From: Monocercomonoides exilis
Taxonomy: Eukaryota > Preaxostyla > Oxymonadida > Polymastigidae
Reading direction: 5' to 3'
DNA: 64,000 bases
Assembly (NCBI GenBank): GCA_001643675.2
Contig: LSRY02000001.1
Span: forward strand, 863,501-927,500
The position numbers and the translations under genes were made by a program. Below are positions 21,481-33,219 of this stretch, piece after piece. The notes under the pieces were generated by a model. That model ran no database searches and was not told the origin of the DNA. It saw only the letters and a list, made by a program, of their open reading frames with translations. Position 1 is the first letter of the stretch; each line of letters opens with the position of its first letter.

Positions 21481-23922
21481 TCATTTACAGAATGATTCAC
21501 AGCAAAAAGACGTTGTTATGCTGAAAGCTATATTAGTAAATATTGAATGTGTTTTTCTGTTATAACTTAAATCTTGATAAAAATTGAAACCATATTCTTC
21601 GATGACTTCATCTTTCTCTTTTTTAAGTTATAATTCTTTAAAAAATTTCATGCATTGAGACTTTATTCTGTTGTGCCTTTCGTCCATCATATGATCCAAC
21701 AAAACTCTAAAGCCAGCCACAATCCTACCAAACCAATTGGAAAATGTGTTATCCCAAATATTTTACAAAGTTTGATTTTCTAAATCAACATTACATTCTT
21801 CGATTCTTCTGAAACGAGAAAAATTGCAAATGAAATCCACATCACTATCGCTTTCGTTTTCACTTTCGTTGTTTTCGTCATTATTCGTTGATTCTTTTTC
21901 ATTTCTTTAAATATCTTCTTCAGTTTGTGATTTTTTAGTTATGTCTGTTGACATACTTTCTGATACTTCATCATGCTGAGTTGTTTTTCTAGTCAGGTTG
22001 AAATTGATATGATCCATTTGATTGGTATTGTGTTGATATTCATCATCCTTTTCTTCTTCTTCTGCTTGAATCAATCCAAACAAATCTTGTTCATCAAAAT
22101 CCTCGATTTCGTATTGTTCTTCAAATTCTTCTGTTTTCTCTTGAGAATTCGAATCAAGAGTTGATATGAAATCATACAAACTTTACAGTTTTGAGTTTGA
22201 GAACTCAACATTCATAGCTTTTGTGCAATTTGTGGTTAGAGAAGTTGAAAAAGAAGATCCACCAGCACGTTTTCCATAATCTTCATCTTCTTTTTCAAAA
22301 TTTTCAAAAGCTATTTTCAACTTTTCAGTTGATAGAAATGAAAGGTTTGACAAATGTGTATCAAAAAAAGTTATGTTATAATGATTTCGTATTGGCTGAA
22401 ACGAAAAAGGATTCTGGAAAATAGGAAATGTGGTTAAAGAGGAAACATTTGAGGTGGAGGAAGATAAAGAGGGAGATAAAGACGAAGAGGAGTATGAAAA
22501 GGAGGATGAAGAGGAGGATGAAAAAGAAGATGAAGAATTTGATGAAGAAGAAGTACTTGATGAATTTTGATTAGACACATTAATCCAGATGAATTTTCCA
22601 CGCAATAATGGAATAGAGATTCGCTTGGTTTTTATGGCATCATTAAAAATTGTTTCTGAAACTTAATTAAATAATATTTTCGAGAAAAAAGATTTATATG
22701 AATAGTTTTATAATAATAATATATATTTTTTGTTTATATACAAACGTTCTCTCGGGCTATAAGTGAATTAGTTGGTTCGATGTTTATTTGATCCTGTTGG
22801 AGTTATTGCGTATGATGTTGCTATGAGTTGTCCAGAAAAATCACAAAGTGTGTAATTATATAACAGAATAACAATATCTGTCAATGCGTTATGCCATTCT
22901 CCATCAACGAAATACACATTTGTTGAAAAAGAATAAAACAAATTCATTGCTTGATTAACAACAGGAAAGGCATCTCCAAGTTTTGTCGATTCTTTTTCAA
23001 AAATCAGATGCATCAAATAAAGTGGATACAACAACAATTCAGCAGGTGCAATTTCAAATATTTCGTTGTCTGAAAGCATTTTGGTTTTGCTTATTATTGA
23101 TTGATTCTGCCTTTTAAAGATTCAAATATTATACAAACACAGCCATCTTGTAGCTATAAATGTTGTGCATCTTTTTTTCAAACTGTTTCTGAAATTTGAT
23201 AAATGTGCTTGCTGACTGAATTTAATAATCAATTCATTCATTTGCTTTAGTTTTGCATTTTCTGAAAAAGCGTGACTGACAACAAAATTGATTAAATGAT
23301 TGAGGCATCTAACAAAAATTGGCCTTGGATAATTATATGCACGTGATGAACCATACAATTCCGTCGAATCATTTGTCGATATTCTATTCAATGCCAAAAC
23401 TTGCGGTTTTAATCCATCCGAGCACCAAGCTCTAACGGAACATCCATAAGTGCTTAATTCTGTCATTATTTCTGTTCCAAAATTGAAATAATCGGATTCT
23501 GATCGTCAGCCTTTGTGCAACTTCCAAAAGATTGGTTTTGACGATTGATCCATTGTTGTAATGCCAATTGCAGTGTTGCTAACTCCCCAAACAACTCCTC
23601 TGTCAATGACCACTCCAAGGGGATTGTTTGAAATTGTTCACATCACTTTTTCTATTTTCTTTGTATTTGTTTTATGAAGCAGTCTACTCACATTTCTCTC
23701 TGTAAAGCGAGGGAAAATATCTTCTCTGCTCATGTGCGAATTCGCTTGTGATGACTTTATCAATGCCGTGAAAAAATCATTGAATTCATTTGTTGCAACT
23801 GATAGAAAAGAAATATTACTATGTGCAACGATATTGATAAAAGATTCTGCGAGCTCACATTTCAATGTTGTTTGAGAAGTTCCCTAGCTTTGTTTCCTTT
23901 CAAAAGAATTTGTTGATAAATT
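21481..23922 (-). pseudogene. hAT-like transposase, decayed but frame-preserved
   Basis: The minus strand holds a single reading frame from about 23920 to a TGA at 21481-21483, with one 90-bp intron (22656-22745, GTTTGT donor, TTTCAG acceptor). Splicing restores PREQTIFNDAIKTKRISIPL. Features in order are ELAESFINIVAHSNISFLSV, NPLGVVIDRGVVWGVSNTAI, VRAWCSDGLKPQVLALNRIS, PRPIFVRCLNHLINFVVSHA, CTTFIATRWLCLYNI, a helical region, a poly-Ser linker, an acidic region and a C-terminal helical block (VLLDHMMDERHNRIKSQCMK). The CLNHLINFVV and RW motifs and the overall order suggest the RNase-H/helical core of hAT transposases. About five TAA, one TAG and three TGA codons are in frame, and I see no frameshift. 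Confidence 0.55.
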
Positions 23923-25229
23923 GGGTTTCAGAGAAAAAAACAGAGAGAAATGATTATTCGTAATCAAATCACATATATGGGTGTTTTTTTTGATATCATA
24001 AAAAAAGATCAAAAAAATAAAAAAATAAAATCCATTGCGGTTTTTATTGATTAAAGAGTTTTTTTTCAGATTTATCACAAGTATTTAGCTTAAATTCCTG
24101 TTGCATATATTTGTTTTATTGTTATATACAAAATAACAAACCTTTTTTGCAAATATTGAGAAAAAGATTTTTTGATTAAGTTTCAAAAAATAATTGAAAA
24201 TCAATCTTTAAAAGGAAAATAGATATTTCAAGATATACTAAACAGTACTAATAAATAAAAATTAACACAGATAGATATTAAAATATGTAATTAGTTTATT
24301 TTAAAGATGATGCAATGGTTTTAATATTTATTGATCTAAAACATCATCGCCAAATTCCTGTTATAGCTGCGCAGTTCAACGACTTTAAAAAACGATGAAC
24401 GAAATGGAGGGGAAACAGCAATTGACGAACGAAATATGATCTTATTCGTCTTTTCTCAACAAATTCTTTATTTGAATTGATTTACCAACTTTCCTCCCCA
24501 TCCGCCGTCTATTTTTCTTCTGTTCTGCTCTGCTTCATCAAAATTCACCATCTGATAATGTTGCACATGTTGTCTTCTTTTATCTCCAACACTTTTCTCT
24601 CCATTCATCTCATGACATTCTTTAATAGCTTCATTCACGAAAAAATAACTTATAAAGCTTTTTCTGTGAATCCATTTTGTTCAATTTTTTTCTTTTTTCT
24701 TATTACAGCCAGCTCCCTCTTCTTCAACCACGTCTTCATCACCAGTTTCATCTTTAGCAACCTCCGTATATTCCACCTCATCTCCCTCACAAACACCTTC
24801 TACCTCAACTCCTTCAACAACTCCAGCTGTTCCATGAGCATCATCATCTTGACACACAGTTGTTAGCAAAGTTCCGTAGGCCACATGTTTTCCTTGACTT
24901 AAAGATCAGCCAGTTCCGTGTGGTTGAAGAGGTGAACGAAGTTAGATAAAAAGGAAGAAGAAGAAGATTCAATTTCATTGCAAATGTCTGAAAATCTCCT
25001 TCAAAATCTTATGTGCCACATCTTTTTCGCTTTCTTCTTTCTTCTTCATTTCTTCCTCGAAACTTTCATCTTTTCCTCTTTCTCCTTCTTTTCCTTCTCC
25101 TTCTCCTTCTCCATCTTTGTCTTTCTTCTTCTTCTTTCTCAATTCTTCTATCTCCTTTTTTTCTTTCTCCTTCATCCTCCTCACCTCCTCCTCCACTTCT
25201 TCTTCCCATTCCAACTCCTCAGCTGAATT
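23923..25229. other. Spacer with an element end and low-complexity DNA
   Basis: An inverted-repeat end (ATATGGGTGTTTTTTTTGAT) lies near 23975. The rest is AT-rich up to about 24480, then Ser/Thr/Pro- or Glu-coding low-complexity sequence depending on strand. I cannot assign a gene. Confidence 0.35.
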
Positions 25230-26144
25230 TACACTGTTCCATATGTTTCCATCGCTTGAGAACGGAGATATTTCCCACCTGGTAGATCTTTCGGTTACAA
25301 ATGTGGATGTTGTGTTTGAGTCACCGGTAAAGTTGTTGTCTGATATGAAAGCCTACCTCACAAAGCTTCTTGTGGCGGGAGCAGTGCAGCAATCTTCTCT
25401 TCATTCAGCACATTCAATTTTCTTTGTCTGCCTAACTTTGTTTGTGGGGTGAAGAAGCGAAGAGAAGAAGGCGGCAGGAGATGATCAGTCATCTTCATCC
25501 TCTGTGCCTGCAGTTGACCCTTTGATTGCCTCGGATGTGGTTGGGTCATTCACATAAGTGGCAGCAATGGAAGAGATCGAGAGGCGTCTGCGGATTGTGG
25601 AGCCAGAGGCGGCTGGGGTGTATGAAAATCGCAAGAAGTCGTAACTGAGGGATATGATGTAGCGTGACATAGCTGGTTGCATTGTGTGGATGTGTTGTGT
25701 GTGCATACGATGTGGCGCTTTCGGAGATGCTTTCGGTTTCACTGGCGGGGCAGCTTCCGTCGCTTGCAGCGTCGGTGAGCACGAAGTCTGGGAGCAAGCG
25801 GATCTCTGAGCAAATATTTGTGAATGCGTTCCCGTTGATCTACGATCTGTTTGACCCGTCGCTGCTGCCATCGGAGATCACCGCAGTCGAGGCATGTGGT
25901 GGTGAAGCTGTGCGACAAAGTGATGGGGTGAGGGGTTGAAGTGTGTGAAGTCGGGGAGATTGTGGAGAAGTGGCTGTCGGCGGCGGGGCTGAGGATGGAG
26001 GATGTAGTTCTGTCGCCAACAGCGATTGCGCTGGCGATACTTGAGGAGCAAGAAGAGGCAGAAGATGAGAAGGAAATAAAAGATGATGAGGAAGAAGTGG
26101 AAGACAAAAAGAAGAAAACGAAGATGATGTATAGGCAAATGTGA
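25230..26144 (+). pseudogene. Broken helical-protein gene, unknown
   Basis: Coding-quality plus-strand pieces sit in three frames. They are MFPSLENGDISHLVDLSVTN and VKLLSDMKAYLTKLLVAGAV (25240-25390); MEEIERRLRIVEPEAAGVYE (25566-25640); and SEMLSVSLAGQLPSLAASVS, EQIFVNAFPLIYDLFDPSLL, then VGEIVEKWLSAAGLRMEDVV and LSPTAIALAILEEQEEAEDE up to about 26140. The residues suggest an all-helical protein with an acidic/Lys-rich C-terminus. Frame switches and stops within less than 1 kb indicate a broken gene. No family is recognised. Confidence 0.4.
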
Positions 26145-26692
26145 ATGTTGAAAGAAAATCGCGTTTGGATGATATATTGTTGATCCTTTCGTCGATTTCT
26201 GATTTCGGACAGAAAATCAAAAAAAAGAGTGGTCAGAATCGTGATATATTTATTTTTTGTTTCTGCTTCCTTCATCTTCTCTTTTGCTCCTCTTTCTTTC
26301 TGAGCCTTTCTAATGTCTTTGTCAAATCCATCTTCTTCTTTCTCTTCCTCCTCCTCCTCTTCTTCTTCTTTCTCATTATCGATGCATTTATCTTTCAGAC
26401 ACGACGATCCCTTTTCATCTTTATCACTAACAAACTCTTTTGCACTCCTCTTCTCATCTTTCTCCTCCTCCTTCTCTTCCTTCCTCTCCTTCTCACCACC
26501 CATCAAAATCCACTAACTAGCCACATACGCTGTTCAGTTCAGTGTCATCCTCTTCCGCTCAAACACATCCCTCACTGTTCACTCGCTCCTGATTGCAACA
26601 CACCTGCATTGCGCAATCTGCTCTTCTCAAGAATAATACAAGGGATAAGCAGTTAGAAAGAAGAAATAGAAGAATAAAGAGGGGAAGAAAAC

Positions 26693-27880
26693 ATGTTCAT
26701 AAAGAGGCAGAGCTTGGGCTTGATCTGTCAAGGGACTTTTGAGTGTGTGAAGAGGAATCTGTGGCAAGAGACGATGGAGTTAGTGGCTTTGGAGGAGCTC
26801 CAACAAGAATGGAAGGTGCAGGCAATTGTGTGTGTGGCAAGGGAGAAAAAACCGGACAATTTAGTAGGAGGCTGTGGTGCTTTGAGTGTGCAGCGGGCAG
26901 ATGAGAGTGTGAAGTTGAATAACCAAAATGTCTGATGCTGTTCACTTCTCAATCCCTCCTCTTCCTTTCTGATGCTGCCTGTGCAAGCCTTGTGTCGAAT
27001 GCATCAATTTGTGATGTGGAATACTCTCTATCTCATTTGTCTTCCACTTTTCTTAGGTTCTTCCCGTGATTCCCTTTCCTCTGCTCTTCGCTCAACTTGC
27101 TTTTGAATATCTCTTTTTTAGCCTATTCCATATGAACTGCAATTTTCGCTCTTCGCTCCTTGGAGGTATTATAAAGTGAATGGATTATTGCGATGTGCTG
27201 TCAGCTTTTGTGAATTTCTCATCCACTCATTTCAGTTCTTCTGAACAGCCTGCTCACGAATGTCGTTCGAAACGATAAAGTAGAGTGGGAAGTGTCGTTG
27301 CAGAAGAGAAGAGAGGTTCAAATTCACATCCAGCAAAACTGTCAAATGCATTGACAGTGATGATGATGTTGTTGAATGCAGCCTAACCAAATGAAATAGT
27401 TTTTTGCGTGAATTTTTTAGCCATTGATTGAAAATCTTACACACATTCGAATGTTGCTGATCTGATCCAATATGAAGTGAGAGGAAACATCAAAGAAGAA
27501 GAAGAAGGTGAAGAATGTGAAGAGGAAGAGAACAAAGAGGAAGAGAATGTAGTCTTCTCAAGAGACAGTTCAGGAAATGCATCAGAATGCAACGATGGCT
27601 GAGCTTCTCTTTTCAAATTGTGTTGAGTTCTTGCATGACTTCTCTCTCTGCCTGCACAGCTGCCTGTATGCATTCCATTCCTCTCGCAAAAACTGCCTTT
27701 TCTGGCGTATGCACAGCTATATGTATTTTTGAAGACATGTTTTATACTGTCACGCTCTATTCTGATCTCTCTCTCATTTGCAGCAACATTTGGCCAGATG
27801 AAAACAGGTTGCAAATGCTGCTGCTTGCACCATTCACTTTTACTTCCAATGCTCAATGATGTTGAGGCTGCTGCATCATC
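26693..27880 (+). pseudogene. Broken helical-repeat-like gene, unknown
   Basis: A plus-strand frame from 26693 to 26935 reads LGLICQGTFECVKRNLWQET and VALEELQQEWKVQAIVCVAR. Further pieces, in another frame, read LMLFTSQSLLFLSDAACASL and YSLSHLSSTFLRFFP (26940-27070), then LTNVVRNDKVEWEVSLQKRR (near 27250) and MAELLFSNCVEFLHDFSLCL (near 27590). Amphipathic helices of this kind are typical of HEAT or armadillo-like solenoids, but I cannot show a repeat register. Stops and frame changes indicate decay. Confidence 0.35.
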
Positions 27881-28089
27881 AGAAAAATGAGAATAATCAC
27901 AAGTCAACGAAGAAGAAGAAGAAACAACCTGTTAATTGTGAGATGCACCATAAAAATGTGTCGCATCAGAGGAAGAGGAAGATAACATTAATAATTCTTC
28001 TTCGCTTTCACTTTCTCTCTCCTACCTCTTTCTCTCCCCCTTTTTCATCTTATCTCCATCTTTATTTCCAACGCTTCTGTCTCTTCGAT

Positions 28090-29450
28090 CTGTGAAACCC
28101 ACTCCTCACACAGCTACCTGCTTTCCACATGACACTTCGGTGAAGCCACTGCTGCCACTTCGTTCAAAAATGTCACCCAAACAGACAATGCAATACGATC
28201 ACATTTGCACTCCACTCCTTCAGCAGCTGCAATCGCACGCTCCACCTGCCTTGCTGTCTTCTGCTTCGTTACAACAATCTCTGGTGGGAAACTTTCCTCC
28301 TCATCTTCTTCTTCTTCAATTCCCCAAAATCCCCTTCTTATCTCTCTTTCTTTCAGAGCAAAGAATGACAGATTTCAAGGAGTGTCATTTCACCTGTTTT
28401 TTTTTCATACGAAAGCCTGAAAGCATTGATACGAAAGGCAGAGAAGAGAGTTGATACTCAATGCAGCGCTGAGCGAATCAACAGTTGAGGAGCCACCAAG
28501 AGGTGCCTGGAAGGATGATTCCGCCTCCTTATTTGAACGAGGCAATATTGAGTGCACTGGAGTTGGAGCAGATGAGGTTGCAGCTGGCGGTGAGGGAAAA
28601 TACACAAATGGAAAAGATATTGCTGGTGAGCTGGAAGCTGTTGGCATGCACACTCCAACAGAGCTTGTTGAGCGAGATGGCAGTGAAGATGAAATGCATC
28701 ATGCTGAAGAAGCTTATTGACTAATATAAAACAGAAAGTTGAAAATTACACTCTGAAACCTCCAATGACGAGATCCGTGGCGATGAGATGCTCAACAAAG
28801 TTGCTGATGTCATCTCCGAGCAGGAACACAGGCGAGGAGGCACTGAGGGAGGAGAGGTTGGCGTGGATGCTGAAAAGTGATGAAGGGGAGGAGGTTGACA
28901 TCGAGGTCGGGGTCTGTGGGAAGAGTGGGAGGCGATAGAGGGTGTGAAGAAGGGAAGGGGAAGCGGAGGTTGAGAATGAAGAGGGTGAGGTGAGGGCCGG
29001 CTGTGGCTTGCACGAATCCGCTGAGCTCGTTGAAGGTGCTGAGGTTTGCGCTGTGCATTTTCCAGTTGAAATGGGCTGCGTCTGCCACTACCAACACCAC
29101 CTACTCGGGGACAAACTGCCAGGCGGTATCTGCATCCCACAAGAACACCCAGCTGCTAAATCCATGGGCCTGTGCCTGGTCTCGCAGCCTCCTCTAGCCT
29201 AGCTGTGATCTTTACACATCCCCCGCCTCCGCTCCCCTTCTCCCCACCCACAACCATCCACCCGCTGCACTCCACCACGCTGCTGCTCCCAGTGCACTTG
29301 ATCTGTGAAAACATTGTGCTCGCAACTTCGCCCAGTGTTTCGAACTCGTACAGCACCTACCTCCAAGAGCTAATTGTTATCAGCCCGAAAAACATCCTCT
29401 CCGCCTTCGGAAGTCACCGTTGCATCCTCAATCAAAATTGAAACTGAACC
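28090..29450. pseudogene. Gene-fragment mosaic, strand ambiguous
   Basis: Both strands have protein-like pieces. The plus strand reads YLNEAILSALELEQMRLQLA and LVSWKLLACTLQQSLLSEMA (28510-28720), and KQKVENYTLKPPMTRSVAMR followed by EERLAWMLKSDEGEEVDIEV (28725-28935). The minus strand reads VADAAHFNWKMHSANLSTFN followed by ATAGPHLTLFILNLRFP near 28900-29090. The region is richer in GC than its surroundings. I cannot assign a product. Confidence 0.3.
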
Positions 29451-29549
29451 AACCAGGGCTGTTGAAGAATTCTAAGAAACTTTGTCACATATCTGTCTTG
29501 CTTTTAAAGTGATTTTGGAAGAGTAAGAAATAGCGCAGAATAACATAGG

Positions 29550-30551
29550 GTCAACTTTTTAATGGGACTTTTTTCTTTATTGGCACTTTTTTTGTTTTTG
29601 CATGCCAATCATTCAAAAAAGCTTGATGGACCTCAACATTTGGATGAGTGTGTTTATAACACAAATACATTAAATTACCGGTTTGTTTTTTAAATTTTGT
29701 TTATTTTTCGTAGAGATACAGCAATTTTTAATTTATTTTGAAGTGACTTTTTTCAGCCGAAGAAGCGTTTCACAAATTTTTGAAATATATTTTTAAAAAC
29801 TACTAGCATTATCCTTTTTATATTCAAAATCTTGAGTTTAACAACTTGTTTTTTCATCATTTTTTCACATTTCAATTTTTTATCAACATGCTAACACAAA
29901 TATGAAAATTTCTTTGTTATTAAAATGATGTGTTAAAAACAAAAATATGATATGAAAAATGCACACTCTAATAAAGAAGTGTGAAAAAGATTGAACATTA
30001 AATTTTACTATTTGCTTCAAACACATCAAAATTGAATAAGTTTGATCTCAGATCTTTTAATGTTGTGACCATTCACCTGTTTGAAGCAAATAGAAAATTT
30101 TAATGTTCTATCTTTTTCACACTTCTTTAGTAGAGTGTGTAATTTTCATATCATATTTTTATTTTTAACACTTCATTTTAATAACAAAGAAATTTTCAAA
30201 TTTGTGTTAGCATGTTGATAAAAAATTGAAATGTGAAAAAATGATGAAAAAACAAGTTGTTAAACTCAAGATTTTGAATATAAAAAGGATAATGCTAGTA
30301 GTTTTTAAAAATATATTTCAAAAATTTGTGAAACGCTTCTTCGGCTGAAAAAAGTCACTTCAAAATAAATTAAAAATTGCTGTATCTCTACGAAAAATAA
30401 ACAAAATTTAAAAAACAAACCGGTAATTTAATGTATTTGTGTTATAAACACACTCATCCAAATGTTGAGGTCCATCAAGCTTTTTTGAATGATTGGCATG
30501 CAAAAACAAAAAAAGTGCCAATAAAGAAAAAAGTCCCATTAAAAAGTTGAC
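29550..30551. mobile_element. 1.0-kb fold-back (long terminal inverted repeat) element
   Basis: Two arms of 474 bp (29550-30023 and 30078-30551) are exact reverse complements except for about nine substitutions, by hand alignment, and have no net indel. They surround a 54-bp loop. The outer ends read GTCAACTTTTTAATGGGAC. The outermost 330 bp or so of the arms are identical. It has no coding capacity. I see no target duplication in the flanks (ACATAGG versus TTTATTC). The near-identity of the arms suggests recent insertion or active arm homogenisation. Confidence 0.9.
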
Positions 30552-32144
30552 TTTATTCAAAAAAAAGTCGAATGGAATGTTCGCCAAGCAACTGATTCAA
30601 TGCCAAAAAGAAGAGCAGAGGATGAGAAAGATGAGGTCATGATAGTTTTGGGCTTTTAAAGTGAAAAAAGTGAAAATTTGTAAATTTCTTTTCATTTATA
30701 AAATAATTTTCTTTTTAATTTTTTAACGTTGTTTGATCAATCTATAAAAATAATTTCTATTTAGTATTATTTTCTTTTATGCAAAAATTCAAAGCAAACA
30801 GTTGTTTATCTGATGAATATCTTGTTATGCTATCATATTTTTCATCTGTGGTTTTGATAATTGTTCATTTTCAACAAATGTTTTAAGATCTTCAACAGCA
30901 AATTTTGAATTTCTTACCAATAACATCATAAAACAAATTTTTTACAAGAAATTGATAAATTACGTATTGTTATAATAGTTTTCATGTTTTACAAACCAGC
31001 GAACTTTTGTTTTTTTCTGTTAATCAAATTTTCGAAATTTTTTGAAAAGTTTTTTTAAGTTTTTTTCAAAATTTGTAATAAAAACAATTAAAATAAATTT
31101 AAAATCAATAAATAATAAATAATAATAATATATTTAACAATATTTTCGAATTATTATTTTGAAAAATTTACTTTTCAACCCCACCCTTAATGAAAATTTT
31201 TTATGATTAAACGTCAGAAAATATTTTGTGACATCAAAAAAAATCACCCATATGATGAAAAATCAAAGAGTAATCCTTCCGACCAGCTCCTCCACAAGCA
31301 ACATCATCTTTTTCACACGTACACTTAAAAAGTCTGTGCATATCCTTTTTTGCAATCCTGTCTTTATCCAAAGGAGTGAATGCAATTATAATTTTGTGAT
31401 TAACAATATCAAGAGAAGATTTGGGAATAATTAATTCTTCCTGCATAGGATGATAATAACCTATGTTAAAATTATATATTTGTTCCAAATAAATTTTTAG
31501 AATAATCGATAAAATTCAAACAATTTATGTACTCATCGGATTCTTTTTTTTAGTTTAATCCTCTCGCATCTGTGTGATTAGAACATTTTCTCGGTTTCTT
31601 TTTTCATCTCGAACTTTTTTGATCAAGAAGAATAAAAAAGTGTTATTGAAAATACAAAAATTAAAAATAAAAATAAAAATAATAACTGTTTACAAATCTT
31701 AACAGGGTTTTTTTTATGAAGAAAAAAACATTTGTGAGGCATCCATGAATAACAAATTAAGAAATTTTGCTAAATGCCTTATTGACATGTATTACGTCAA
31801 TGACCGGCAGTGACATGAGTGCCGTGGTATTTACACCATTAAAAAAAGATCACGACATATCCCATTGTTCATTAACTAATCGAAAATAACCAATTGAAAA
31901 TTATTAATAAAAAATAAAATAAATTCCAATGAAATAAAAAATAAATTGTGAATAAAATTCAATAATTGACTGTATTTTCTTTTTTGATGAAAAAAATATT
32001 TTTTTTTAATGATCGAAAAAATTTTTTTTTTATCCGGTCACGTCACGTCACTCCAAAAATGTTCACGTCAGAAGGCATGTGACGCAGATGTTTAATTTTT
32101 CTGTAAAAATACAGAACCTTAACGATGTTGTTGTTTCTATTCAT
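30552..32144. other. AT-rich spacer with repeat copies
   Basis: No intact gene. It contains a diverged repeat copy (31140-31255). A minus-strand open frame at 31234-31488 has protein-like sequence (KSSLDIVNHKIIIAFTPLDK) and is probably a transposon relic next to an element end. The 32137-32144 octamer CTATTCAT is the left target duplication of the next element. Confidence 0.45.
31140..31255 (-). repeat. Interspersed repeat, copy 1
   Basis: In reverse complement it begins CATATGGGTGATTTTTTTTG, continues through an ACGTTT-ATCATAAAA block, and reaches an AAGGGTG-GGTTGA block. It aligns along its length with 59117-59230, so it is a dispersed repeat with TGGGTGA ends. Confidence 0.6.
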
Positions 32145-32536
32145 TAGGCCTCTGCGACACGCATTTTTTGAGTGCAATTTGTCGGTCGAGAAATAATTCA
32201 TTTGTCGAAAAAATTGAAAAGATTGTTTTTTCCCTAATATTGCAATTCATGAATATATCTAACTTACCTCAACATCACTGCTTTTCTATTTTTTTTTTCT
32301 TTTTTTTAACCATTATAATAATATATTTTGTGTTTTGAAAACAAATGAGAAAATTGTGAAAAAACTGGAGAAGATATATGAAAGGAATCAAAAAGATTGT
32401 TGTTTTGTATTAAATACAATGATTTGGAATGGAAGTTTTTTAGATATCTTTGCTGCCGATGTAGATTTGATTAATAGTGATAGTTTCAACATTGTTAATT
32501 TAAATGCTCGAAGTAAAATAACTCATTCATAAGAAT

Positions 32537-32977
32537 TTATCTATTCTTCATCTTCATCTTCCATTTCACCAGTTCCTTTGCTTCCGCCCGCTTCAACACA
32601 GCCATCTTCCATTGACACTCAATTTCCATTACATACCACTTCATCACAGCATCTCGCATTACATTCCACAACTCCATCTTTCGCATCACAAATGCCTTAA
32701 CTTTTTCTTCCTCCTCCTTCTCTTCCTTTTCTTCTCCTTCCTTTTCTTCTCCTTCCTTTTCTTCTCCTTCCTTTTCTTCTCCTTCTTTCTCTCTCTCTCT
32801 TTCTCTCTTTCTTTTCTTTTCTAACACAATTCTCCCAACTCTCCTCTTCCTCCTCCACCTCTTCCTCAAATCTTCCTTCATTTGCATCTCAAACATTTCC
32901 TCAGTAAAATCTGAGGAAAATTGACTTTCGTATGCTTTCGATCGTTTTTGAGAAGAATTGTTTTTTATCTTAATCAT
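32537..32977 (-). CDS. Hypothetical Lys/Glu-rich protein, 146 aa frame
   Basis: An uninterrupted minus-strand frame has balanced charge: EEMFEMQMKEDLRKRWRRKR, a tandem GEEKE repeat encoded by a 15-bp DNA repeat, then MELWNVMRDAVMKWYVMEIE and VLKRAEAKELVKWKMKMK. It predicts a long helix or coiled coil. It lies inside the 4.5-kb element. No domain is recognised. It could be an exon of a larger gene or a low-complexity accident, and the non-repetitive helical C-terminal half argues mildly for real coding origin. Confidence 0.35.
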   Translation of the reverse strand: MIKIKNNSSQKRSKAYESQFSSDFTEEMFEMQMKEDLRKRWRRKRRVGRIVLEKKRKREREREKEGEEKEGEEKEGEEKEGEEKEEKEEEEKVKAFVMRKMELWNVMRDAVMKWYVMEIECQWKMAVLKRAEAKELVKWKMKMKNR

Positions 32978-33219
32978 TTCTTTCGAAACAATAAAGAAAA
33001 TGCATATTTTTCTTTATCTTTTGATTTTAATTTTGTTATTATATTGTTTTCTGTGTGAATGAAAAAGAAGAAGAGAAAATATAAAAAGAAATTTCTTTAT
33101 GCATTTTTTTCTTTTTCTCGATTTTCGATTTTTTCTTCTTTTATTTCATCGTCATCATCTTTTTCCTCTTTTTCTTCCATTTGTTTCTCTTTTCCTCATA
33201 TTTGTGCTCTTTTCAAGAA

